Below are positions 32,384 through 44,716 of a stretch of DNA of 64,000 nt, piece after piece. The position numbers and the translations under genes were made by a program. The notes beneath the pieces are model-generated. The model was not told the DNA's origin. It did not search any database and saw only the letters and a list, made by a program, of their open reading frames with translations. Source of the DNA: Nageia nagi (taxonomy: Eukaryota > Pinophyta); assembly GCA_050084985.1 (NCBI GenBank), contig JBITNC010000001.1, positions 128,464,001-128,528,000 on the forward strand, given 5' to 3'. Every line of letters begins with the position of its first letter. Position 1 is the first letter of the stretch.

Positions 32384-32625
32384 AATTGATGGATATGGGA
32401 GTTCAAGAGGTAGGTGGTTCAAAGCTCTCAAATATGAGAGGCCCAAGTTCAAAACTCTTTGCCCCTAAAAGTTGAAACATACCTAAAATCTTATTGAGTT
32501 AATGGTAGGTGTGGATGAGGTAGGGATCATGCCTCTGATGGATTTTGACGATGTGGATGCCCCTCAGTCGTGACTCTAATCTTAAGAGTTCATGGTGCCT
32601 TGTAATAGGGGACAAAACTTCAATA
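32384..32625 (+). mobile_element. SINE-like element
   Basis: A unit of about 240 bp with a tRNA-like head (GGGAGTTCAAGAGGTAGGTG as possible A box; CTCTC...GAGAG hairpin near 32430; CCCAAGTTCAAAACTC as possible B box near 32445). It has a body of higher GC than its surroundings and an A/ATAA-rich 3' tail from 32626. This is the layout of a plant tRNA-derived SINE. I do not recognise a named family, and flanking duplications are hidden by microsatellites. Confidence 0.5.
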
Positions 32626-32757
32626 AAATAATAATAATAATAAATAAATAAATTTAAAATAATAACAATAATGATAATAAAATAATAATGTTTAAATAAT
32701 AATTATTATAATAATTTAAAAAATAAATATATAAAAATAATAACAATTTTTTTATGA
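32626..32757 (+). repeat. AT-rich tail and microsatellite after the SINE-like element
   Basis: (AAT)n followed by AAATAAATAAAT and further ATAATA units. Confidence 0.7.
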
Positions 32758-32759
32758 TT

Positions 32760-32840
32760 TTCCTTTTTATAGGGATTAACACCTGCCATTATTACATATC
32801 CACCTACATATTAGGGGAGAGTTGAACTTGGGACCTTGTA
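32760..32840 (-). mobile_element. Second SINE-like fragment
   Basis: On the minus strand GGTCCCAAGTTCAACTCTCC resembles the B-box region of the SINE-like element at 32384-32625 (CCCAAGTTCAAAACTC). No clear A box or 3' end. Low confidence. Confidence 0.3.
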
Positions 32841-33830
32841 TAATAATTTTAATTGTAATAATAATAATATTAATAACAATTGTAAACATCCTAAAATAGT
32901 ATTTTATTTTATTGATGCTGTTTTATATATATTTATGACACATACTATCAAATATTATTGTGTCGAACTAACATGTGATGCAACATTCATTGTAGGTTAG
33001 ATTGATGATATTTTGATACTTAGGCAATTTTTAACACTATTTACGAGTAGTCCTTGATGATTTTCTAATCATTTGGATGATCTTGGATGTCGCAGTCATT
33101 TAGATGACCTTGACTATCATATTTATAAATAGGTGACTTGGGCCTACTTTTTAAGGATTAATGCTTCATTTTTTATGATCACTTTGAGCATTATGAGCAT
33201 TTTAAATGCAAATTTGAGACTTGTGATATCCTTTGAAAGGTTTCAACATAAAAGCTTGAGCATATACATTTGAGCCTTTGGATCTCTTCTCCATTCATGA
33301 TGGATTGAGGTATCTTTTTGGCTTTAAGATCATTATGATATTGATGGTTGATTTCATGAGTTTTTGTAGGTTTTAATCATATTTGAATCTATAATCAAAA
33401 GCTTGTATGCTGCATTAATATTATGCATTTTCTTAATTGATTATCATATAGGCGTTATAGGCTAAAGCATTCACTTAGGATTTCAACCTAGTGTTTTGGC
33501 CTTTAAGGTCTAACCTTATGGTTTAAACTTTATTTTTCATTTGTTAGTATAAATTATCCTACATCCACCATTTATTTGTCAAATTATCCATAGATTTGGG
33601 ACATACTTTGTTCATAGGTGCATATAGTCTTGTTTACTACATATCTTGAATCTTTATTGTAGATATTATCAATAATCATTTCCATCTTGTCATAGGTATT
33701 AGATATTATCATTGTATAATGATTTATCATACATTTGCATCATAAGCATATCATTCATTTGTATCATCTTATTGATTGAATAATTTGGGGCCTACTTTCT
33801 TGTTAAGTTGGGTTTCTACCCTTCTTGATT
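32841..33830 (+). other. No recognised gene
   Basis: AT-rich. ATTTATAAATAGG at about 33120-33132 could be a TATA element of an old LTR, but no partner repeat was found in the window. The right end probably belongs to the Gypsy fragment that follows. Confidence 0.35.
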
Positions 33831-33849
33831 GATCATAAAGCCTTAAGAA

Positions 33850-34620
33850 CTCGTGATTTGAGTTTCCCCAATAATTCTTGTCTTGATTTCAAGGTTTATA
33901 TATTATTTAGACACATAAGTAGACAATAAAGCTACATCATTAGGAAAATAAGTAGTATTACAATGTGAATATGGATTTTCATCTCTAGGTACACAATGTA
34001 CTACTCCTTCATGAATATATTTCAAACAATTATGATATGTTGATAGGATACATTACATATCTCTAATCCAAGGCATTCTTAACAAAACGTTGTATTGAGT
34101 AATATCCCCTTCAATAACTTGTAATAAATTTTTCACCATTTTATATCCCATAGTAAAATGTAATGTAATTGATCCTTTTATTGAACATAAATCATCATTA
34201 AATGCTTTTAGTGGAAGTGATGGTGCTGAAATATGTGAGAAGGGGAGATTCAAAATCTTATATGCAGTCATTGAAATAATGTTTATGGATGAACCTTGAT
34301 CAATTATGATTCTTTTAAATATTTTTTCATCAACTTTCGCTATGATATACAAAGGTGGATCTAAACCATGTATCTCATTTGAACATTTTATTTCATGATC
34401 ATATAAAGCAACAGTGGGCTTTTGGTTTATTTTAATATTTCCAACAAAGGATACAAAAGTTTCAAGATCATTTATATCTAATTCAATTATTTGTAATAAT
34501 TGATACATTGCATCTACATGATCTTTAGATTGTTCTAATTCAAATAATGATATTTTTACTTATGAGTTATTCAATTGCTAATGTAAAGCTCTTTTTACAG
34601 AAACCTTGGGAGATTATGGC
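33850..34620 (-). pseudogene. Ty3/Gypsy-type polyprotein fragment with protease domain
   Basis: A minus-strand open stretch of 151 codons (34053-34508). Readable motifs: FKRIIIDQGSSINIISMTAY, the protease active site (family consensus D-G/T-G-S; here Asp-Gln-Gly), and ITQYNVLLRMPWIRDM, the conserved end of Gypsy proteases (family LLGRPWI). Downstream, HEGVVHCVPRDENPYSHCN (about 33950-34010) continues the polyprotein. Upstream is decayed. No RT was found on the 3' side, so this is a fragment. No LTRs identified. Confidence 0.75.
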
Positions 34621-35838
34621 TTAGGTATGTATGTTTGAAGATTTTGAGATTCAAGGTTCCAATATATGATACAAATTGAAGATTTGATCATTTGGGATAC
34701 TAAGCACTTTCCAACAGTTACTCATGCACTTAAAATAAACTTCTAGATCTTCTAAAAGTGAATTTCAAGTTTTTGGATGTAAAATAACTTTGTCAGGTCA
34801 AAAATAGTGTAAACATAAAAATTCTAGAGTTTTTGAAGTTTCTAGTTAGTTAGAAATTTCCAAAAAAATGAGAAAGTAAAAAAACTAACTCTTTCACACT
34901 TTTAGTGAGCTTTGGGCATTTAAACTTTGTCAAAATTCTAGGAAAGTTGGAAATTTAAGAAAAACTAAAAAATTTTAGTTTCAAAGGTCTGTAACTTCAT
35001 TGAATCTTAATGAAACCTAGCACTATGATCATCAAAATGATTAGCATAAAATTCTCTATCAAAGGGTGAAGGTCTAGGAAACCTTTAAGAAGGAAGGAAG
35101 GGTCAAAAGTGATCTCAAAGTACAAGATTCCTAAAGCTCATTAAGCAAGGCTATGAAAGAGTAGATTTGTATTTTATGATTTCTTAGTGTGATACACCAA
35201 TGAAGTAAGGTGTGTTATATATGGTTGAAAAGGTACTGAGACCAATTATCCAACCAAAAAAGGAATCATATAAAATGGATATTTATAATGAAAGTTCTAT
35301 CTCCCTAAATAAAACTAATCCAAAATAAGGTAGTATGACATAATCACAAAAATATAAAAAGCTACTTCTCAAAATGAAAATATAACATATATCCATATAG
35401 CTAAAATGATCCCAATTAGATAAATATTATCATGGAATAGATACATACTACTTCTATGAATATCTGTAAGTGTTGTCTCATGCATACAAGCTTTGAAAAG
35501 ATAAAACATACCACATAGCCATAAGATATTATAGAGCAAATATGAATGCTTTATATTAGAGCCAAAATAGCAGCATAACATTACATCGAAAGCATCCTCT
35601 AGAATGAGTAATAAAATCCCTATTTATAGAAGAAGAAATTGGAGTGTTGAAGACTCCATGAGAATATAATTTTATAGATGCACTTAGATAAGTAAACAAA
35701 AATATAATTGAAGCACCCATAAAGTTAGAGAAGTATGGGCATCCATGATGGGGAACAAAATCATATTTGTCTCAGTCTAAGGATCATATCTTTGAGCATT
35801 CAACACTTTAAAATTATTACAAAGTAATAATATGGTAG
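34621..35838 (-). other. No recognised gene
   Basis: Contains only short open frames without motifs. 34,700-35,000 is rich in AAATTTC-type words. Right part (from about 35,600) may be the 3' untranslated region of the Copia fragment that follows. Confidence 0.35.
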
Positions 35839-36298
35839 GTGGGTAGTAGCCATAGGAGGGAATTAGATCATTGGATGGAATTCAAACCTGATACATTAAA
35901 TTCCTTCATTCTTCCCCTTAATGTGAATGGTTCAAATTCCAAGCTAATTCTAGAGACTAAAGAACCAATATTTAGGCAAATACTTAGTAAAAATATCTAT
36001 AAGATGATCTTAAAATATACAAAATTTGAATTCAACAAATCCATTAGTCACTAAGTCTTGCATAAAGTGATTTCAAATGTCAATATGCTTGCTTCGAATG
36101 TGAAACACTAGGTTTTTTTTATCATAGTAATGGTACTGGTGTTGTCATAATGAATGAGAATGGGAAGGGAAGGGGCCAAAACTAGGTCTTCAAACAACTA
36201 AGCCATTCAAATGGCTTGAGTTTAAACAAAAGAGGCAGCCATGTATTATACTTCAAAAGTGGAAATATCAATAGTCTGTTGCTTCTTACTACTCCATG
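35839..36298 (-). pseudogene. Copia RNase H fragment, cut by element G
   Basis: On the minus strand, starting at 36298: WSSKKQQTIDISTFEV, then YMAASFV, then LAPSLPILIHYDNTSTITMI. This is the C-terminal Copia RNase H motif series (the usual D-S...A in the last block reads D-N-T here). AAGGGGAAGAATGAAGG near 35925 could be the polypurine tract. The reading starts abruptly at the end of G's LTR, so the upstream pol of this element should lie beyond the right end of G, outside the window. Confidence 0.75.
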
Positions 36299-37081
36299 TG
36301 ATCCATAAAGATATTTTGTAAAATATGAATCATTAAAATTTTACCTTAATATTTCACATAGAAAAGAAATAGATTTCCAAGTGTAGTATAAAATTAAATG
36401 AACAAGGAAATTAAATACACCATAAAAGATTTTACTCAAAGATCTCTTTATTTTGTGGAGTTGTACAATGTCCCTTGAACTACCTCACTATTTACAACAC
36501 TTAGTTTTTCTCCCAATTTCTTATTACTCTTTTTATCCTATGGACTAGTAAAAGTTTGACTGAAAAAAAATAATAATCACTAGTCTTCCTTTTATAAATT
36601 TAAGGAAGCTAAACAATTAAAAATGTAGTTACAACCAATTATTTTCACTACACCATGTAGAGTTAATTTTGGTTATGACCATCAACCAATCTCATCTCCA
36701 CCTAGCCTCCTCCAAAATAGTTATAACTACTAACAACTAGGATTTAGGAATATTTCAACTTGGAAAAATTTTTAAGGGGCAAATTGGTGAATCAAGGCTA
36801 TAATTTCATATTTACACTTTTTGATTTGGCTAGTATAGTGTATGGTGGGTCCTTCCTTAGAGCCAAAATTTTATAAAAAAATTATATTTTTGACCCATGT
36901 AGCTAACCTTTAAATATGATTTCAAATATATTAGCCCTTTTTCCTCAACTTAATTTAGCTCGTTCACCTTGAAAATATAAAAATAAATAAAAATTCCTTC
37001 TAAATAGCCACTTATAGGTTAGCATATATATACATATCAAACTCCCCCATCCAAATGATACTATGCCATTGAACCATGACT

Positions 37082-37832
37082 TTGGAACTATATTTCCTCT
37101 ACAATCAAGTTAGAAGCATTTTATTTGCAACCAGGTCAAAAACATTTCCTTGGTTACTAGGTCAGAAGCATTGTCTCTACTACTAGGTTAGAAGTATATT
37201 CTCTGTAGCTGATTTGGGAGCATTTCCTCTATAGCTAAGTTGAGAGAATTTCTTCTACATTCAAGTAGGGAACATTTCCTCTGTAGCTAAGTAGGGAACA
37301 TTTCTTCTATAGCCAAGTAGGGAGAATTTCCTTTGCAATGAGGTAGGGACCATTTCTTCTATAGCCAAGTATGGAGCATTTGCTTTATAGCCAAGTAGGG
37401 AGCATTTCTTTTGCAATCAAGTGGGAAGCATTTTCTATGCAGTCGAGTAGGGAGCATTTTTTCTATAGTTGGGTTGGGAGCATTTTCTCTATAGCTAGGT
37501 AGGAAGTATTTCTTTTATAGCTAAGTAGGGAGCATTTCCTTTACATCTAAGTAGGGAGTATTTCTTCTCCAACTAGGTAGGAAGCATTTCTTCTACATCT
37601 ACGTAGGGAGCATTTCCTTTATAGTTAGGTAGGGACATTTATTTTGGAGCTAGGTAGGGAGTATTTCCTTTGCATTTGAGTAGGGAGCATTTCTTTTACA
37701 TCTAGGTAGGGACCATTTCCTCTACAACTAGGTAGGGAGCATTTCTTTTATAGTTGGGTAGGGAGCATTTCCTTTGCACCCAAGTAGGGAACATCTCTTT
37801 TGCAATTAGGTCGGGAGTATTTTCCTACATAT
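37082..37832 (+). repeat. 26-bp minisatellite, about 28 units
   Basis: Head-to-tail units of 26 bp with core AGGGAGCATTTCTTCTATAG followed by CCAAGT. The 3' part of the unit varies (ATAGCTAAGT, TGCAATCAAGT, ACATCTAGGT). The left units are more diverged. Not CRISPR: there are no unique spacers. Confidence 0.9.
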
Positions 37833-37855
37833 AATAGATAACTTAAAATATATGA

Positions 37856-38545
37856 TTGGGGCTCATTTTTTGAGCAAAAGGGATTATGTAGCCACTCATT
37901 AGAAAGGGCTTTTCATGATCTTTCAAATGATGTATCATTGTTTCCCATTAGATATCTACAGAAAACATGATGGGAAATGATGTATAATTTGAAGATTAAA
38001 AAATAGATCAGCCATTTTCAAAAGGACATAACTTTTTTAGAGTCATTTAATGGGGGTAAATGATATACCATTAGAAATTTCATAAAAACTTCTTTCTAAT
38101 GAGTGGTTACATGATCCATTTTGCTCAAAAAATGAATCTAAAGCATGGATTTGAAGTTTTCTACTAGATGCAAAAAAATGCAGTCAACCTAGCTGCAAGA
38201 AAATGTAGTTGGCCTAGTTGCAAGAAAATGTAGTCGATCTAGTTGTAGAAAAAATGTAGTTGGCCTTATGCATCTGGGCTAATTACATTTTCTTACAACT
38301 AGATCAAATGTATTTTTTTATAGTTGGGCTAACTGCATTTTCCTACATCGAATAAGAAACATCAAATCCATGCTTTAGACTCATGTTTTAAGTAAAATGG
38401 GTTATGTAATCACTCTTGGAAAGGGTTTTTCATAAAATTTTCAAAGGTGTGTCATTTTCCCCCATTATATGTCTCTAAAAAAAATTTATGGCTTTTTGAA
38501 AATGGCTGATTTATTTTTTAAGCTTCAAATTATATACCATTGCCT
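37856..38545 (+). repeat. Inverted arms and inverted minisatellite of the fold-back element
   Basis: Arm A (about 37856-38032) is repeated in reverse at about 38043-38160 (arm B) and again in forward orientation at about 38346-38545 (arm C). Landmarks are the TTTTTTGAGCAAAA/TTTTGCTCAAAAAA pair and the ACTCATTAGAAAG/CTTTCTAATGAGT pair. Between B and C lie about four minisatellite units in reverse orientation (TGCAAGAAAATGTAGTTGGC, about 38165-38270), then about three forward (38280-38345). Confidence 0.8.
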
Positions 38546-39610
38546 ATAACTTTTTCTACATGCATATAACGAGGAAAACATTTCTACAAATGTTTAGGTT
38601 ACAAACTTTTCACCAATTTTTTACATCTTTTTTTAAAATTTATATAAAAATCCCCTACCTATTTATCATATCACCATCAGTTTGCCATCATTCTAAATAA
38701 GTTTAAGGGAGATTCACGAGGATTTTATATGTCAATTTAGGAGGAGGGATATGAAAATTTACCCTAATTTCAACACCTTTGAAATATTACCCACCTCTAA
38801 GAATAATATTTAGCACTTGAAAACATTACAAATAATATTTTCCATATTTTGTAAATATTAAAATAGCTTAATAATGTGAATATTATCTCCCTCTTTTTAT
38901 AGGGAAATAATAACAACACCCTATTTTTAAATTCTCTCACAATATTTTTAAAATACCAAAAAAATCATAAATATCAAAATAAAAATAAGCCCTAAATAAC
39001 CCTAATAAGATAAAACAAGGCAAAACCAAAACGTTTATACCACTTGGCACTCAAAAATCTATCACGTAAATTGGGAGGTCTACATTTTTTATGGCTAATA
39101 GTGACTTATGTCCTTCCATAACATGCATAATCCATATCCTCATCATCTTTGCCTAGGTGGATCCTCCCTTTGCAATGTGGATCCAAGTTATGTGGGAAAC
39201 TTCCAACCTTACAACATGGGTCTAAGTCATGCAGGTGACTTCCAACTTCTACTCTAGCAATGGGAGGTATTATGCATTGGGCAGCTCTACTTGATAAATG
39301 TGCATGACCTATTTTACTCACTAGTGTTATGGTATCTCACTTGATATTTCTAAGGCCACCCTTTTGATGTGAGTTTTCCTCCAATTTGCATCCTCCTTTA
39401 CTGATTCACATGAACAGGTGGCTGGTAATAAACATCAAGTGAGTGTGGGCAACTAGATGGGCTATCCCCATTTAGATATCTTCTCTCTATTGGCATAGGT
39501 GGATCCATCCTACTCATGTCAGTATCCCATCTAGCAAACTCACACATAGTAGTCCCAAGCACTAGGTTCATCACATGAATGGTTGAACATCTCATACTCA
39601 GACCTCTCCC

Positions 39611-40249
39611 TTCATGTCCAACATGATAGCATTCTCACTTCCATAGGATCTCCAATACTACATCCTTCTTTAGTCTATATTGGCATCCATAGGTGCTAAC
39701 CTATTTGGTGGTGGGGTATTTATCCTCTTTACCTTTATTTATGCCTAATTTACATTTTTTTAACTTTGGTATTTTGTTATTTTTCCAATATTTTTTTTAT
39801 TTAACATTGTATTTTTTTTTAGTTTTGTAATACTAAACAAAAAAAGATCAAACTTCAAACATTCATAAAAGATAATTTGGTACTTGGTTTTATGCACCAT
39901 TCAAAATGGAGAGCTTGTAATAAAGAGCTCTTCAATGTGGAACCTTTATTTTTATAAAATAAGAAGATCTAATTTTGGATTAGTCCTCCCCACTAAGAGG
40001 GTTTTTGGTCCCCAAAGGCTTAAAGACTATGAAAAATTTAAGGATCCCTATTTCCCATTATGGTTCCTTACCAAGGTGGCTTCCATGAACTTGTTGTATT
40101 GAACATCCATAGGAACCATGGTATTTATCCATATCAAAAAGGATTTCCAAATGGATATGGATATGACATACCATATTGTCAAATTGTATGACTAATTGTA
40201 CTTGCATCTATTCCTCTTTTTGTGTGTGCACTAAAACTCCTACATTCGC
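39611..40249 (-). other. Interior of element G after gag
   Basis: Decayed. On the minus strand MACVALKLSSVANVGVLVHT follows the gag zinc knuckle, continuing the polyprotein for about 40 codons. The rest, including a 72-codon plus-strand frame, has no recognised motif. No RT or integrase. Confidence 0.4.
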
Positions 40250-41290
40250 AACACTTGATAGCTTAAGTGCTACACAAGCCATTTTCTCATCAACTATGGA
40301 TGAATATTCAATTCAACAAAATTGTTTAGGTTCTTTGTGAACCATTGTATTTGTCTTTTTCTTCCCTTGATCAAACCACCTAGGTGCTCGATTGAGATGA
40401 AGCTTACAACACCCATTTTTTGTATGACCATCTTTGTCACAATGAGAACAATATCCTCTTTGTTTTCTTATTCTCCTCTTTTGTAGAAGATGCAACAACT
40501 TTATCCTTTCCTTGAGATTTTATCTTAGAATGGTAACCCTATCCATTGAGCCTTCCACATTCCTCTAGATATTGCACTTGGACACATACTTCATCCAAAT
40601 ATATAGGCTTAAAAAGTAATATGGTGTGGTGGAGATAGCTATAGAGAACTCCAATATACTTCAACAAACTTTCATCAATTTTCAAAGATACACCAAACAA
40701 GGTAGCTCTTTTTTTTTTTTTTTAATTTTGTGGTGTACTCTTCAACACTTTAACCTTTTGCTTACCTAAAATGATACCACTCCATGGTTTGATTTTGGAG
40801 CTTCTATAAAACTTGTGATAGAATCCAAATAGGCTTCCCACCAAACTAGAGCATATCCCTCTAATTCAAGTGTAGCTATTTCAATTTTATCCTCATCACT
40901 TTTAATCTTCTAGATTCAAAATAGGCCTCCATTTTCTTAAACCATTAGTTAAGATTTTCAAGATCCATATCTCCTCCAAATAATTTGAGCTCGAACTTCA
41001 CCTCTAGCTTCATGGGAAATATTTTCTATATTTGAGAACTCTCCCCAATGTATGTATTTTCTTTTTATTTTCCTTCATCATCTTGATAATTTTGAATTCT
41101 ATAATAGTATTAACCAAATTACTCAACATCTCCTCGATCATCTTGATCCTTTTTTAAAAATCTTCTTGCATTGCAGTATATGTATTCTCTTCTACCATAT
41201 TCTCTTCTCTTTATTTTTGCAAGCAAAATCTCAATCCAATCATTGGATCTCCTTCAACAATATCTCCTTCATCTCTTTTACTTTAATATC
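40250..41290 (-). pseudogene. Gypsy-type gag of element G with zinc knuckle
   Basis: Retrotrans_gag-type protein on the minus strand. Order: coiled-coil-like leader (MIEEMLSNLVNTIIEFKIIK, about 41140), LFGGDMDLENLN, FKKMEAYFESRRLK, ATLELEGYALVWWEAYLDSI (about 40870), VQEYTT-like VEEYTTKLKKK (40730), LLKYIGVLYSYLHHTILLFK and VCVQVQYLEECGR (about 40560-40660). It ends with an intact CCHC zinc knuckle, CSHCDKDGHTKNGC (about 40430). These are the standard blocks of plant Ty3/Gypsy gag. Several frameshifts and an A homopolymer at about 40710 break it. Confidence 0.8.
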
Positions 41291-41294
41291 TAGT

Positions 41295-41963
41295 TGTGCC
41301 TAAAAATGATTTATATTACAATGCAATATTACTTAATGCAATGCCATGTGTTATATTAAATGCTATATTATTTATCATGGTTTATATTTTAAAGTATCTT
41401 GAATATAACAAAGTTTATATTATTGCTAAAGGTCAACCTTCACTCTTTTCTATGTCTTTGCAAGTTATATAAATAGGAGGAATATGTTGACCTCCATAAA
41501 TCAAAACTCTTTTAATATGATAAAGAAATATAATAGGTGGTTAGAAACTATAATGGTGTATTTAGATGTCACCTATCATGAATATTTTTTATGCTCTAAT
41601 TTTTGAACTTTTCTATCATTCATGCATGACATAATTCATCCTATTCCATGTAGTCAATGATGTGCTTCTCCTACATTGGTAGCAACATGTGCCTTCTAGA
41701 TAGAGAGTTATATATTTCGATGGTCAACTCATTACTTCATATAAGCAAATATCTATCATGAGGTCATCTTAATTCAAATCTCAATCCTCCAAAGACTCAT
41801 TGCTACTTGTTTATTGAGGATTGTACATGCACTTCATATTAGGTTCACATGTTTCATGTATATATGTTGTAATATGATATAATGTATATAGTATATTCAA
41901 TTCATATTATAGATCATTTATTTAATTATGTTTATTCATATTATTAACAATTTGAGGTCTACA
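41295..41963 (+). repeat. 5' LTR of element H
   Basis: TGTGCCTAAAAATG...GAGGTCTACA. TATA element TATATAAATA at 41466-41475, matched by 62631-62640 in the 3' LTR. TTTTGGTGAACCTAACA follows at 41964 and is a probable primer site, but I cannot assign its tRNA. Confidence 0.85.
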
Positions 41964-44329
41964 TTTTGGTGAACCTAACATTCTTACACACTTAGATCTT
42001 GATCTAGGATATTCCTTCTATAGAGTCATGAACCCATTTTTGTTATTATCTCTCCCCTTACCCAAAGGTGCATAGAGTAATGGCTAGAGAAAATGATAAG
42101 ACTAGGGTTTGTTCTACCTATGTTGCAAAAATAGATTTGAATAAGAACAACCTAAGGTTTCTAAGAGTAAGATTAATTTTAAGGATATTAGGAGAAGTGT
42201 TAGGTTTTATCCTAGCTTACCTCTACAAGAGGCTAATCCTAATGACAAATGGATACTGATGAAGATAATGATATTGAATCTACAAGTTCTAGCAAAAACA
42301 TGGATATTATTGGATAAAATTCTAATAAGCTTAATGTTTTTATAGATGATTATGATGAAAATATAATTTTGGGAAGCCATGAAGATTCTTCTAATAGTGA
42401 TGCTAAAATTGAAGAATTAGATAGAATTCCTAGCCATGTTAGATCAATAAAGGAATTTTATCTAATAAAGAAAAGTTATAATATTATCTTACTAATCATG
42501 CTGAAAATTTTTTGATATTATAACCAATTATGGATTATTAGAAGTAGATAGAGCATCCTCGCAATCCTTGGATAATTTGTTCTCTTATGAAAATGCAAGT
42601 TCTTCAATCCTTGTCTAATTTTATGAAAATATGAAATAAAATCCCAAATAAGATTACTGTACTTGAGAAAATTTGAAGAAGACTATTGCACATGCTTTAT
42701 TTCCTATGTATAAATTGATATTTATCTCTAACCATGATTTGACATTAGCTACAATGATAGATATCTTGTTTAAAAAAGAAGATTGCATAAAGAAACTTCA
42801 TAACATATGCTATAAAAATCTCAAGGGTAAGAAAAGAAAGATAAATCTCAAGGGTATGAATAAAAACCTAAACCTTAGGTATATAAAAATAAACTAGAAG
42901 TTACAACCACTAATGTGGATAAAAGAAATAATCAACCATAAAGAAAATTTACAAGGCTAATGATACTGTTGATAATATATCAATGTGTTGTTAAATGAGG
43001 AATTTATTCAACTTTACTAATGGTTCAACATCACTTTCCTAATGATGTCTTAAAAATTATAGGTATCCAAAATTTTGTAATTATCAATAGGACACTAGGA
43101 TACCTAACAAAAAATTGTAGGGTTTCAAGAAATATCATTCAATACTTTAGTGAAAAAAATAATTCAAATGGATGATAATGATGATCAAATGAGGAGCCTA
43201 TACACCATGATAATGGAAAATTGGAGATATTTATAAAATTTACCAACTTCACACCAAAAAGCTTCATTGGTGTGGTAAGTACTTCAAATTGTATGAGTTA
43301 TTATTTACCTAACAATAATGAATGTAGTGATATTTAAAGCAAACAAGTAGGGATTGTAGTAATGAAATATCAAAATATGGTGAACAAGCAAATGAAATGA
43401 ATATTGCTAACAACATGTACACCTATTTTCATGTTGCCAATGGCATGAAATATGTCACAAGGAAGACACCTCTCTTTGTAATTCATTTGCAAACTATGTT
43501 TGGGTTGCAAAACCATCCCAGGTATGCAAAGTTATTGCTTAAAGCATAAAAAAATCCAAATGGTAATGTATATTAGATAGGTTATTTCTTGGTTGGGAAA
43601 ATATTTATTGTTCATTGTTATATGTTCCAACCCATTATTTTATTGATTTTTAGAAAATTTAGAGAAACTACCTCATAAATTCTCTTTCTTAATATTAAAA
43701 AAGCCACACTGTTGATGGCATATCACCTTTATCACACCATTAACAATGTGCATTTTTTAGAATATAATTAAATGAATAGTATTTTCATTATTTCAATGCA
43801 ATGGTGGTATGTTTAATATGGTAACACTCAAGTTTTAAGGTAAATAAAAAGAAAAAACTTAAGCACATTTATTGTTGCTTGAATTTGGTGCCTAAGGACA
43901 TTACTTTCATTTTCAAAATGGATTTGGGTTACTATCAAAATATTATGCATTACTTGTGTGTTATTTTGGATGTGTTCATTGAATTTGTTATGTAATTGCA
44001 TAGATTAAATTCTTACTTAGTACTATAAGTAAAAATGTGAAGTGATTTGTATGTTTGTTACTTACAACTTTGACATTTGTACTTTGAAATTCAAATGCTA
44101 AAACATAGATATATAACTATATAAGTAAGATAAACCATTCATTTTAAAAAAATATGGAGTAACAAAACTTAAATATGCATTCACATGTATAAACCAAAAG
44201 TGGAGTAAAAAACAATAGTATGCATTAATTCACAAATAGGGTACATGTCTCATAACACAACCTAGTGGTATGCACTACTGCTACTACTCCCAACCTCACT
44301 AGTCCTAGGTTTAGTCCTCCTACTCCCAC
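41964..44329 (+). other. Interior of element H, left part (decayed, unidentified coding traces)
   Basis: From about 42080 there are plus-strand coding traces broken by frameshifts: MARENDKTRVCSTYVAKIDL, then acidic MDTDEDNDIESTSSSKNMDI (about 42250) and DDYDENIILGSHEDSSNSDA (about 42345). A Lys-rich stretch follows (NLKGKKRKINLKGMNKNL, about 42820). This could be a gag-like protein, but I recognise no family signature. 43,000-44,329 has nothing recognisable. Confidence 0.4.
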
Positions 44330-44643
44330 TCTGATACCTAAAAAAGAAACCCCAAACAAAAAATCATTGGTGCTAATCCCATGTATGGCTATAAGGGCCT
44401 TAGCTCACCCATAATTATCCCTCAAAACTACCATATCATTATCCTTCTTGATGCAATCCATCAGGATCTAGATGAATGCCCACTACTCATTTGGATGGGG
44501 CATGTTAAACCGCTCTATAGCCTCTTCAAGAATTTCTTCATCATGGTTACATGGACATCCTTGGCTTCCACAGTAGCTCATAGGGTAGCTACCTTAGTCT
44601 CAAAAGGCTTAAGCCTCTTGATATCTACCTCTAAGCTAGCACA

Positions 44644-44716
<73 letters not shown>

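Larger units (their letters stand above)
36760..38766 (+). mobile_element. Fold-back-like DNA element with minisatellite arrays
   Basis: A 2,007-bp insertion flanked by an exact 8-bp duplication ATTTCAAC (36752-36759 and 38767-38774). The other G LTR has a single ATTTCAAC at 63651-63658, the uninterrupted site. The ends, TTGGAAAAATTTTTA and (reverse complement) TAGGGTAAATTTTCA, match at about 11 of 15 positions. The interior has three minisatellite-plus-arm modules in alternating orientation and no coding sequence. An 8-bp duplication and a (T/C)AGGG-like end suggest the hAT superfamily; the internal architecture is that of fold-back elements. Confidence 0.7.
36299..39610 (-). repeat. 3' LTR of element G, interrupted by a fold-back element
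   Basis: 36299-36759 and 38767-39150 align with 63218-63658 and 63659-64000 (shared words TTTTACTCAAAG, TGGAGTTGTACAAT, CATGTAGAGTTAATTTTGGT, CCTTTGAAATATTACCCACC). The end opposite (about 39610) is inferred from a purine tract on the minus strand (GAAGGGAGAGG) and cannot be checked because the other copy leaves the window. Short minus-strand open frames at 39106-39321 and 39398-39595 lie within this LTR and are probably not genes. Confidence 0.7.

Noticed and set aside
34621-35838. An additional LTR between the Gypsy protease fragment and the Copia fragment
   Set aside because: I looked for a matching copy elsewhere in the window and found none, and there is no purine tract or primer site at a convincing place.
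37082-37832. Regular 26-bp repeats that might look like a CRISPR array
   Set aside because: Units are directly adjacent and all of the unit varies; there are no unique spacers or cas genes, and the context is plant transposon DNA. It is a minisatellite inside a fold-back element.
39106-39595. Small minus-strand genes (71 and 65 codons)
   Set aside because: They fall within the LTR of element G, and I see no domain.
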